Part shown: one piece after another, positions 11,031 through 20,920 of the stretch
Position numbering within the stretch: the first letter of the stretch is position 1
Layout: the number at the start of each line of letters is the position of its first letter
Source: Rehmannia glutinosa
Taxonomy: Eukaryota > Streptophyta > Magnoliopsida > Lamiales > Orobanchaceae
Assembly: GCA_016081115.2 (NCBI GenBank)
Contig: JABTTQ020000117.1
Coordinates: forward strand, 97,737-161,736
Direction of reading: 5' to 3'
Length of the DNA stretch: 64,000 nucleotides
Position numbers and translations under genes: made by a program
Notes under the pieces: model-generated
What the model was told of the DNA's origin: nothing
The model's database searches: none
The model's input: the letters and a program-made list of their open reading frames with translations, nothing else

Positions 11031-11391
11031 TCAAGCAAAACATTATATCAAAAAGAGGGATTCAATAAATCACAACATACAAAGATGATTTTTTTTTTCA
11101 ACATATTGAACATAAGCAAGTCAAGTTCTTGGCCTTCTCAACCTGAATTAACCATTAAGTAAAAACATAGTTTGTAAAGCGATCGACTGTCAAGAAAGAC
11201 TTAATATCCGCAGGCATTATTCAGACTTGAAATCATCACTCCACAAATACTGATAGTTATGAACAACTTCAATTCAATAACGCCATGAAAATACAAGAAT
11301 TCAATAGATCATTGTAGTTAGCCTACTAGTCATATAACCAAGCTTCTTGAACTTTATTGGAATGAGAAGTCAAGGAGTATTCATTCTCCTT

Positions 11392-11430
<39 letters not shown>

Positions 11431-12516
11431 GGACCTTTCGAGACATGCTTCCACTAGGTTTATATTTTGAATTTCTGTTCAAACACTCCTAGGGTGGTTT
11501 CCCATACTCATATTCGTGTCGCCGTTTTACGTAAAAGACAAACATGGGGCTCATGAATGCTCCTAGTTACTAAGCAACAACAAATAGAGGAGTATAATCT
11601 CGATTGGTCCGTTTTTTTTTTTTTTTTTTTTTTCATTATTCGCAAGCTTGGTTTAACAACTCGTTAACCACTACTAAATCACGAGTTCTTAGACGTTCAT
11701 AGCGCTAGGTATCGTCGTATTTGCCTTAACACATCAAGTATTTATGGTGTTAGAAATCTCATCAAAATTTTTATCGCATCCACGTCAATCTATCCTAGAC
11801 AATCAATTGCTTCACATTGAAAACACAAATTAACAAGTTAATGTAGGTATAATTGGGCTAAGTTATTGACTAGCAAACATTCAATTTGGTAAAAAAAATA
11901 AATAAATAAAAATAAAAATCACATCTCTCACAAACAAGCATACAATCATTCCGAAAATGTTATTGTACCCACCTCCAACTTTATGATTCACATTGTCCTC
12001 AATGTGAAAGAAAGAAATGGACAAACACACACAACACACTCAAAAAAAAAAAAAAAAAAAGCAAAGAAACTAGAATGATATAAAAGAAGTGGAAAAAGAA
12101 AAATACGACCTTACTACAATAGTGGAATCGGTGTTGAGCGACCATTGGGTTGTTTTGCACGGGACCTTCAACGACATCTTCATACCTAATTAAAGTTAAG
12201 CAACACACAACTCGAATACCGTGAAATCTCAAATATTCCCAATTAGACAACCAAGAAGATGTTCAAGAGTTTTTTTTTTTTTTTTTTTGATTTGAAAATG
12301 ACTCTAAGGACTTGTGATTATTTTGAAAGAAAATAAAATAAAAAAATAAAAATGAATGAAAACAATTGCACACAAACATCGGGTTGCCTCCGGGTAGCGC
12401 TTCTTTAAAGTCGTATAGCTGGACTAACTCACCTAAATGTGAAGATTAGTCGGGTGGAGCTTCAAACTTATGAAAATCCCTTTGGTGTTTAGGAGAACTA
12501 CCCCCAACCTCAAGCT
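11031..12516. other. Non-coding 3' interior of the gypsy element
   Basis: In the place where polymerase genes would lie in an autonomous element, this 1.5 kb has only poly-T/poly-A runs (about 11388-11430, 11610-11632, 12043-12060, 12270-12288) and stop-rich AT sequence. No RT, RNase H or integrase motif is recognisable in any minus-strand frame. Confidence 0.7.
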
Positions 12517-12996
12517 TCAAAATGTGCATTTCGACCTTTTCGGTCCCCTTTTGGGCATAAGCTTCCAACATGGACTTTGAACAATACTTTTCTCCAAGAG
12601 TTTCTCATCATGCAAAGGAATTGAATCGACAAAAGAACAAGTAGTATCCTTATCAATATCAACATGAATTTTAAAAATTACTTGTTCATCCCCTACTCTC
12701 AAAGTTAATTTTCCCTCATGCACATCAATGATAGATTTCGCCGTAGCCAAGAAAGGACGCCCAAGAATTAGAGGAACATTAATATCATCATGCATGTCAA
12801 GAATAACAAAATCAATCGGGAACATGAATTTATCAATCTTGACTAACACATCATTAATAATACCTCTAGGATGTTTAATCGATTTATCGGCTAATTGAAT
12901 GTCCATCCTAATAGGTTTAGGTTCACCTAATCCCGCATGCTTGAATGTTTCATAAGACATCACGTTGATACTAGCTCCCAAGTCGGCTAGTGCCCT
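12517..12996 (-). pseudogene. Retropepsin-like protease fragment of the gypsy element
   Basis: The minus-strand frame reads ALADLGASINVMSYETF near its start, with the catalytic Asp codon at 12982-12984 of the DLGAS motif. Downstream residues ILGRPFLATAKSIIDV match the conserved hydrophobic-G-R flap and C-terminal signature of plant Ty3/gypsy proteases. In the intact polyprotein this domain cleaves gag-pol. Here the frame enters from upstream without a proper start and ends at a stop soon after the protease. It is in the same numerical frame as both gag pieces but separated from them by stops, so as it stands it could not be made as one polyprotein. Confidence 0.8.
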
Positions 12997-13087
12997 ATCA
13001 ACAGTAAACCATCAATTGTGCAAGGGATAATAAAACTTCCCGGATCATTAAATTTTTGTGGTAGTTCATTGGAAGGACATTTATCAT

Positions 13088-13947
13088 TCAATTGCACATT
13101 TGATAATTTGTTGAGCTTATTTTCACTAGGAATGATGTCATTAAGATCCCTAACATGCTTTGAAGGAGGGTCAACAAATGGAATATTGGCATGTAATTGT
13201 TTGAAAGAATCAAGGTACTTACCAAATTTGTCCTCCCTTCTATCTTCTTGATTAGACTCCGGTAAGGATCTTGGGTTTGTATTCTCGCAACCTCCTTTTT
13301 CATGAGATTTTCTTTGGGCATGTCATCATCCACGATTTTCGCATGGCGGCATTGGCATAATCATGCTCATGTGGAAAACTGATGGTGATTGCCTTTACGT
13401 GCTCCCTTGGGTTTGGCTCGGTATTACCCGGCAAACTACCTTGTGGCCTTTCGGAAATCATCTTCGCAATCTGGCCTATTTGGTTTTCCAGATTATGGAT
13501 AGATGCCTCTTGATTTCTCAAGGATGTTTCCACCGCCTGGAATCGGGTATCTGTTGATTGCACAAACTTTGTTATAAGATCTTCCAAGTTAGGCTTACCT
13601 TGATTTGGTTGAAACCGGAGACGTGTGTAGATCGGATTGGGATTAGGTCGTGGTTGGCCTTGATTTCCCCAACCAAAATTAGGATGTTGTCGCCACCCAG
13701 GATTATATGTGTTGCTGTAAGGATTACTTGGGTAATTTCTGCCTTGATTCCCAACGTAATTAGCATGTTCAGCGTGAGGAATTGTATGTGGACAATCCTG
13801 ATGATTATGCAGTCCTCCGCAAGTTTCACAAGATAAAACATGCGGTGGTGGTGGTTTAGGAATTGCCAAATCATCAATCTTTTGGGTTAACGCTTCGACA
13901 TTGCGTGCGGCGAGCGAATTCATCTGATCTCGCATTATACACACCAA
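13088..13947 (-). pseudogene. Gag C-terminal part with zinc knuckle
   Basis: The minus-strand frame from 13947 begins in a gag stretch (DQMNSLAARNVEALTQKIDDL), then carries a CX2CX3HX4C zinc knuckle (CETCGGLHNHQDC, 13792-13830), an asparagine/proline-rich linker, and a region with QIGQIAKMISERPQGSLPGN. That order is typical of Athila-like gag. The frame is lost near 13300 by an indel and continues in another frame to about 13088 before the protease. Nucleocapsid function (RNA binding) is expected of the intact family protein. This copy is not translatable in one piece. Confidence 0.8.
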
Positions 13948-14040
13948 CAGACCTATTAGTTTTACCTCGTATGGATTGCCATTGGTAGCCGTTCATGGCC
14001 ATTCCTCGATCAAATCCTCGCGGCTTCCGGCGTTTTGTTA

Positions 14041-14619
14041 TTAAGAGTTCCCCGGCCGCAGATCGATCATTTGTCTTGTTGCGTAAAGTAACCCATTATA
14101 AAATGTTTGGACTTGCATCCAAATAGGTAGGCCATGGTGTGGGGACTTTCGCAATAATTCCTTAAATCTCTCCCAAGTATCGTATAAAGTTTCATCGCCC
14201 GCTTGAGTAAATGAAGAGATTTCGTTCCTTAATCTTGCGGTCTTTGCCGGTGGGAAATACTTCAAAAGGAATTTTTCCGCCATAATATTCCATGTTGTAA
14301 TCGTTCCTTTTGGCAAAGTATTTAACCACATTTTGTTTTGCTCGTCCCCGAAGAGAGAATGGGAATAAGCGTGGCGGATGGCATCATCGGAGACCCCGTT
14401 GATTTTGAAAGTGTCGCAAATTTCAAGAAAATCCGCGATGTGATTATTGGGATCTTCATCCGGTAGACCGTCAAATTGGACAAGTTGCTGCACCATTTGA
14501 ATAACGTTGGGTTTAATTTCAAAATTGTTGGCGGCAAAGGCGGGCCTTACAATGCTTGACGTCGTGCCATCCATGGATGGCTTGGCGTAATCGCACATAG
14601 TTCTTTGTTCATCCGCCAT
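14041..14619 (-). pseudogene. Gag N-terminal part (retrotransposon gag domain)
   Basis: A 192-residue frame starting MADEQRTMCDYAKPSM contains the plant retrotransposon gag core: a HIADFLEICDTFKINGV segment, then TWNIMAEKFLLKYFPPAKTARLRNEI and ETLYDTWERFKELLRKSPHH. The start lies about 250 bases inside the 5' LTR/PBS end, as expected for gag. A stop at 14041 and more stops up to 13948 separate it from the zinc-knuckle part, and the gap can be followed only by changing frame. The protein would form the element's virus-like particle. Confidence 0.87.
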
Positions 14620-14844
14620 GGCAAAATCTTTGATTTCGTCTATATCCTCCTCGTATCAGATTAATGCTTTCCTCCGTGTTTATCGGGCGATTTCGCACTT
14701 CCCTGCCTCGACGACGAGTAGGCATGCACTGCGATAAATAAAGAGGATAAGTATAAACCAAGACTTACAAAGATAGATAAAAAGAAAGATAATGGTAAAA
14801 AACAATGATTAAATTAACAAAAATAAAGCGTTCTTAATATTACA
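14620..14844. other. 5' leader of the gypsy element
   Basis: Untranslated leader between primer-binding site and gag on the minus strand. No further feature recognised. Confidence 0.6.
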
Positions 14845-14863
14845 ATCCCCGGCAACGGCGCCA
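14845..14863 (-). promoter_or_regulatory. Primer-binding site, tRNA-Asp type
   Basis: The plus strand reads ATCCCCGGCAACGGCGCCA, the 3' end of plant tRNA-Asp including CCA. The complementary minus strand is therefore the primer site, six bases from the right LTR. It fixes the element's orientation and supports an Athila/Tat-like origin. Confidence 0.93.
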
Positions 14864-14869
14864 AAAACT

Positions 14870-16562
14870 TGATGGCTCAAAAGCTACCTTTAAAACCGTA
14901 GGCAAGTGCACCTATCGTTTTATAGTATAGATTATTGAGTACCGAGTGTCATTCCCACGAGGATTGTAAGTACTAATAATTACCGTCTTTTTGTTATTTA
15001 ATCTAACAATTTTCAGAGTTTTTGTTTGATGAAAAAGGAAAATAAATTATAAATTGTAAAAATGAAGTAAAATTTGTAGAATAAGAAATCAAGAGATAAA
15101 AGTGTGTTTGAATGTAAATCCCTCTAGAATGTTTTTGTGATTTGACAAGTTAAAAGATTCAACCATAAGCCCTTAAGTAAAAACCAACCTCTTTTAATAA
15201 AATCTCATGCTATGTGGACCGTAGAAATTCCCGATTTAAGTTAATCCCTTTCTCAAGGCGAAAAACTCCTAATCTCAAGTTGATTAATCAAATCTCTTTC
15301 TAGTTAAAACCCCCAAGATTGCATTATAACGATTTATGAATTCCCATTATGGTTTGACCCTAATCCGGAAGATTTATGTCGCCCTATATCTAGGATTGCA
15401 TGCAACTCTTTTCACTTATACAAATTCTTTTTCACCATAAATCTTTCGACACCGATGAAGAAAAGATATCAAATTAATATACCGGAAATATTAACTCGAA
15501 TGAGATAAGCATGATATAAGTGAATCACACAAGACATGAGAATTTTATTAAAAACATACAAACCTTAATCACAAATCCATTCTAGAGTTCATTACACTCA
15601 AACACTAAGATTTTAGCTACTCATGATTTTGACAAAAGAGTAAATTACACAAGAAGATTTAAGCATTGTAGACATGGTGTACTTATCTTTCTCAAAACCT
15701 CAATGGACTTCTTCCTTGATTGATGATTTTGCTCCAAGCCTTCTTCTCCAATATTGCCCCAAGCTTTCTTCTCCAAGACCCCTTGATCCCAATTCTACTT
15801 AATGAAATGAATACAATGAATATTTCCGAGTATCTAATGAATGAATCTCCCAATTTCAACCCTCGCTTTTATAGGCAACCAATACATTGATAGTACTCTC
15901 TTTTATTAAACAATCACCCCCATTTTCCTTGTTGGTTGGTGAATTCTTGTATTCAAGTGATGAGGAGGGGACATGGAGACATGTTTCAGCAAAATAGGGT
16001 GTTAAAAGTGTACAAAAGTGGCCAAAATGGGTTGGTTGGTGAGTTTTCCCAAATTCCGCAAAGAAAAGTTGCAAAAAGAGGTCCCGGACACGCGCCAGTG
16101 TCGCCCGACACGGCCGGGCCGTCTTTGTTTTTATCACACAGGACTCACTGACATGGCCGTGCTTCCCAACACGGCCAGGCCGTGTTCCCGACACGGCCGT
16201 GTTGGGGAACACGGCCAGGCCGTGTTGGAGGCTGTTTTGTGCAAAAATTTCGAGTTTTTGGCTCCGTGAACACGGCCGTGTTGCCCGACACCCCGCCCGT
16301 GTTGGACCAAAAAGGCCCCGAAATGACGCGTTTGGCTTGGAATTTCGAGCGTTTTTGCATCCTTAAACTCCCCGGTATGTTTTGACTTGAATCCATGGTC
16401 CGAAATTCACCAAAATTAGCCCCGAATGGTCAATCTACATCAATAAAATCACCTCGGAGTAATATGAACTATGTACAATCAAAAATTTACAAAACTAACA
16501 ATAAAATAACTCGAATTCTACTCAAATATACACACAAAACATGCATAAAAAGACCCTTATCA
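14870..16562 (-). repeat. 5' LTR of the gypsy element
   Basis: 1693 bases, TG...CA, followed by the GATAC duplication at 16563-16567. A TATAAAAG box lies at 15866-15873 on the minus strand. The palindrome cluster is at about 16085-16305. Compared with the other LTR it shows one-base homopolymer indels and small collapses such as 'cccttgg' to 'cctcg'. Confidence 0.95.
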
Positions 16563-16567
16563 GATAC

Positions 16568-16991
16568 TGGATCTCATCTACATATATTTTTCTATTGGGG
16601 CAAGACATTCATAAATTGGGAATGTTTGACCTTATTTCCTTCGAAAATTGTGAAACATAACATAATCAGTGCAATAGGCTATCACATATAAACCGCTACT
16701 GAATCTCCATTGCATAATTAAAACATTGGTTTCAAAACACTGATTTTAGCAGTCCTCAAAATTTATTTTACTTTATTTAAATGGATTTTTCAATCCTCAA
16801 AAATTATATTACTTTATTTAACTGGATTTTACAAAATTTCGAAATCATAATAATCTGGTAAAAAAGAAAACTTTTCTACCTATAAATATTAGAGGCCCGA
16901 TCGGTTATGTTTACACATTCAATTAAAGTGCAAAAGTAACGGGCGTATACTTTCTTCTCTTCGTCCATTCATTCTCGAACAAAAAAACACT
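16568..16991. other. AT-rich DNA between gypsy element and RPA1-like gene
   Basis: No gene. One more 'ataaattgggaatgtttgacc'-type unit is near 16613, and there are two copies of 'tcctcaaaa.tt.atttactttattta' near 16755 and 16795. It may include the 5' flank of the RPA1-like gene. Confidence 0.5.
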
Positions 16992-18800
16992 ATGGACCCT
17001 TTGTTCAGTCTTATTCGCGATTTGAACAATAGTAAACACTTTAAGCAATGAAATTGAGGCTTGTGCGGATGTACGAGAAACCATCGTACAATGACAATAA
17101 GCAAGTATTGAGTTTTGAGTGTGTTTTTCACGATGCTGTGGCAAGATATTATTCTTTGATTTTTTTAGGCTTTGTAGTAAATTTTATTATCTAAGAATTT
17201 AATTAATATTCTTCATTACAGGGTGACCGAATTCATGGTACGATCAGAAAGTATCAAATTCCGAATCTCCGCAAAATTCTTAATGAATGACATGTGTATG
17301 CTATAAAGGATTTTATTGTGAAAAAACAAAATGGTAAGTATAAAACTATTGCCACTATACTCAAAATATTGTTCTATGAAAAGACGCATGTGTTTGAAAT
17401 ATTTGACAAAATATTTCCGAAATTCATGTACAACTTTAAGAAGTTTAGAGATTTGGCCGAGATTGATCAAATTGATGAAACTATGTTGATCGATATGTGT
17501 ATAACACATATATTCGTATAAATATTTGCTAAATTGAATTTGATTTACTAATGTCATAAACGTTTTTTTTATAGATGTTATTGGTAAGGTAGTTGCAATG
17601 CATTCTTCACAGAATAATGATATAAGTGGTCATCTTACGAGATTTCTAGATTTAACTTTGGAAGATCTAGAGTAAGATGATATATATGGATTTAGATATC
17701 TATGTATTGGTTGTTAATGTATGTATATTTATAACTATTTTCATTTTATAGAAACAATTGCATCTCATGTACGCTTTAGGAGAATTATGTGGAGCAGATA
17801 TTGCCCCACTTGGAGCAACACGTTTTTGAGCATGTTGTTATTATTTTACAAAAAAGTCGAGCAAAAGTGTTTAAAGGTGATAAATATAACTTATAATTTA
17901 CTGTACATAAAGTTTTCTTCTTATAATTTATTACTGGAATTTAATAATTCAATATTTTTTGAATATTTATAAGATCAAGTGAAGGTATCCAATACCTTTT
18001 ACATAAAAAATTGCTTGTGAGTGAAAAAGTTGAAGGGATAAAAAACTTCAAGAAGAGGTAATATTGTTTTTAAATTTTTTTGAATTCGAATGTTTAAAAA
18101 TGTAGATTATATTAATTAACAATATTCTTTTCTAAATTAGGATATTGAACAACAATAATCCTACATTTTCCATTAGCCATGTTACTTTGCCATCGGCACG
18201 GACTGCTCGAGATGAATTTGAAGCGGATGCATTCGTAAAAACTGTTGAGTATTTGTATGACTGTGAAAAGATAATTTCTTTACTTAATCTCTTTACTCTA
18301 TTCATTTAACAAACTAATAAAATTTTGTTTTTTAAAATTGCTTAAATAATTAATGTTGTATATTGTACTGTTATATTGCAGCGTGAAGGCGACGGGTTAC
18401 CTGAGGAACTATCCTGTCTCATCGGGAAAAGATTCTTTTTAAAGTTCAGATAAAATCTGAACAACTCCATAATTACTCCAGAATCTTTTCCGTTGTTAAG
18501 CTTACCGCAGATCCAAATCTAATATGCAAATATGGAGTCATGAATCTTGAGAGTCAGGTGATGTAAATTGTAGTTCTTTTTATGCTTCTTTTTTATGATA
18601 TTATTCATAAAAGATCATTATAAAATTATTAATGTAATTTTAGATGTACATGAATCGGATTTTTTTATATCAAAGCAACAATCATATGATGTTTGTGGTG
18701 AAATGGTTTTATTTGTTATCTTCTTCTTCTTCTTCTTCTTATTAGTATTCTTTACAAGTATCGTATATGGATAATTATTACAAAAAATGAACATTTTGTT
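16992..18800 (+). pseudogene. RPA1-like (replication protein A large subunit) gene of Helitron type, decayed
   Basis: A start codon at 16992 opens MDPLFSLIRDLNNSKHF. After a stop/frame change, similarity continues with KLRLVRMYEKPSYND and VLSFECVFHD. Further exon-like pieces lie at about 17222-17520 (GDRIHGTIRKYQIPNLRKIL, then IKDFIVKKQ and FPKFMYNFKKF), 17575-17672 (DVIGKVVAMHSS, TRFLDLTLEDLE), 17751-17875 (WENYVEQILPHLEQH), 17973-18057 (VKVSNTFYIK), 18140-18255 (TFSISHVTLPSARTA) and 18382-18557 (KSEQLHNYSRIFSVVKLTA). Intervening AT-rich segments end in AG. This is the OB-fold series of plant RPA1-like proteins, which bind single-stranded DNA and are carried by plant Helitrons. Stops and shifts in several exons make it a pseudogene. 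The last exon follows at 18806. Confidence 0.75.
18719..18740. repeat. (TTC)n microsatellite, short allele
   Basis: Same locus as 3145-3172 in the other block copy, but shorter. It lies in the last intron of the RPA1-like gene. Confidence 0.93.
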
Positions 18801-18805
18801 TGTAG

Positions 18806-19333
18806 GAAGAAGCTTCCTCAGAATCCGAGGTCAATACTCCAATCAAGAACCTTAAAAAAAAGGCCCTCAACATCTGAATATCCTCTATGCAAGCGTAGAT
18901 TGAATGAAGATTTCTCATCATCAACAAGTTTGTAGGAATAAGCTTCCTCAGAATCCGAGGTCAATACTCCAATCAAGAACCTTAAAAAAGGCCCTCGACA
19001 TCTGAATCTCCTCTGTGCAAGCGTAGACTGAATGAAGATTTCTCATCATCAACAAGTTTGTAGGAAGAAGCTTCCTCAGAATCCGAGGTCAATACTCCAA
19101 TCAAGAACCTTAAAAAAGGCATTCGACATCTGAATCTGAATCTCCTCTGTGCAAGCGTAGATTAAATGAAGATTTCTCATCATTAACAAGTTTGTAGGAA
19201 GAAGCTTCCTCAGAATCCGAGGTCAATACTCCAATCAAGAACCTTAAAAAAAGGCCTTCGACATCTGAATCTGAATCTCCTCTGTGGAAGCGTAGATTGA
19301 ATGAAGGTTTCTCATCATCAACAACTTCTATGA
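18806..19333 (+). pseudogene. Tandemly repeated last exon of the RPA1-like gene (four units)
   Basis: Units begin at about 18806, 18936, 19064 and 19198, each preceded by 'tttgtag', and follow the last upstream exon by one AT/TTC-rich intron. Reading frame EEASSESEVNTPIKNL followed by a basic KRRLNEDFSSS-type end fits the variable C-terminal tail of Helitron RPA1-like proteins. Each unit therefore carries both an acceptor site and the exon, so the amplification unit is intron-end plus exon. Unit lengths and internal one-base shifts break the joint frame. Copy 1 has the same four-unit structure, so amplification came before duplication of the block. Confidence 0.7.
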
Positions 19334-19342
19334 AGATGAAAA

Positions 19343-20540
19343 TGTTAGTCCAAGTGGCTACGATAATCTAGACGGAGGTGAATAGATTATGCCAATTTTT
19401 CGCAATTCGCCCTCTTTTTCGAATGATCAAGCAAATACAAGAGTGAAGGTGCGGGAAAATAAACAACACTCGTGGATTTATAGAGGTTCAACCCACCTAG
19501 GGCCTAATCCTCTACCACCCCAGTATCTCCGGGATGGATTTTAAAAAGAAAAAATAATTTTATTAATAATTACCAATATTATTACAACATCACCTTTGAC
19601 GATTACCACAATTTTCTTACAACACCTCTTTGAAGATTACCACAATATTCTACGGCACCTTGTGAAGATTACCACAATCTTCCACCTCGAAGAGCACCAA
19701 ACTCTCCAACACCTCGAAGAGCACCAAACTCTTCCACAAGAAGATTACCACAATCTTCTTTACACCTAACACCTAAGATCACCCAAGTGTGCTCTTACCA
19801 CAAGAACACTCACAAGGATATCTTATGTTGAATGACATATACAAATTCAAGATTACAACTCGATAATGAAGTATACAACTTTTGAGTGCAAGTGTAATCA
19901 AGAATCAAGCCTAGACCTCAAGATGTGAAAGTAAAATACTTAGGCTATAAATACAACAAGAATGTTGAATATGAAAGCTTTAGAGAATTTGCAGATTTCT
20001 TGTTGTGTTGTTTGCTTGTGTTGTTATTGTATCTTGTGTCTTCAAAATCATCTTCTATTTATAGGAGAGTCTTCAAGATTTGATCACAAACATAGGCTCC
20101 TTCTTCTTCACTTTTGTCTACAAAAAGAAGATCACAAGATGTAGAAATAATGTACAAAATTGATAAAGTAAATCTTGTTGTAATGGATGTTCAACGGTAT
20201 TAATTTGCTGTCAAAAATAACACCGCGACTGGTCGCTATGTAGAAATTTCGAACGTTAAAAAGTAAATCTGAAGATTCAGATACGGGATGACGGGGAGGG
20301 CGACCGGTCCAAGGGGGGTCCGACCGGTCGCCATAGGTTCGACCGGTCGGCCCCCAGCTGGACCGGTCCCCCTCCTTATTTTTTTCAAAGTATTGCGTTC
20401 TATTTCAGTTTTCATTCTTACAAACACCGGTCGACCTCAAAACAGAAGTGTTGTCCAATTTTTGTCAAAAATAAACTTCAAGAAATACTCCAGAAAATTA
20501 GTAAAAACATTTTAAATCATTTGGGAGTATTTGGACAACA
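19343..20540. mobile_element. LTR-like block (copy 2), ends unresolved
   Basis: Begins TGTTAGTCC and ends TTGGACAACA like 3776-4970. It contains the 'gaagattaccacaatctt' minisatellite, a 'ctataaatac' TATA-like site near 19944 and the GACCGGTC palindrome patch at about 20283-20375. It interrupts the RPA1-like gene right after its last exon unit. No target duplication is certain. Confidence 0.5.
20283..20375. repeat. GACCGGTC palindrome patch (copy 2)
   Basis: Four 'gaccggtc' or close variants are spaced about 15-25 bases apart, in a GC-rich island within AT-rich DNA. It generates open frames on both strands that are not genes. Confidence 0.8.
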
Positions 20541-20920
20541 TTTAAAAACCTTGTTTTGGTGTAAAAACACATTTAAACAAAATCATCAAAATCTTGATAA
20601 AAACATTTATCTAACAGAAAAGTGTTATAAAGATTGAAGATGACAAGAAAGATGCAATCTGATTTAGTAATTTTTTTTTGAACAATGGTTTTATGCGTTT
20701 TGAGAACAATAATTTCTAATTGGTTTCCTTGGAATGTTTGCGATTCGGCCACATATGTGGTTCTTTTTTTTTTTTTTCTGTTTTGAGAACAATAATTTCT
20801 GATTGGTTTTATTGGGTTTGTTACCCAACTATGAACACTATTTGGCATTAATTTCTATGGATTTGGATTGTTTGTTTATGTTTGTTTTATCTAAATAGCT
20901 TGAATGAACTTGGATGGTAC

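Larger units (their letters stand above)
9309..16562 (-). mobile_element. Complete gag/protease-only Ty3/gypsy LTR element
   Basis: Two LTRs of about 1.69 kb (9309-10999 and 14870-16562) start TGATGGC and end CTTATCA, flanked by GATAC duplications. A tRNA-Asp primer-binding site next to the right LTR shows that the element reads on the minus strand. The 3.87-kb interior carries gag remnants with a zinc knuckle and a retropepsin-like DLGAS motif. I see no reverse transcriptase, RNase H or integrase frame between the protease and the 3' LTR. The gag type and primer site point to the Athila/Tat side of Ty3/gypsy, and the layout matches non-autonomous gag-only elements (TR-GAG). The LTRs are very similar apart from about a dozen small differences, so insertion is fairly recent. 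Confidence 0.93.

Noticed and set aside
16919..17557. Minus-strand frames of 70-113 codons
   Set aside because: They overlap the RPA1-like exons on the plus strand and have no similarity of their own.
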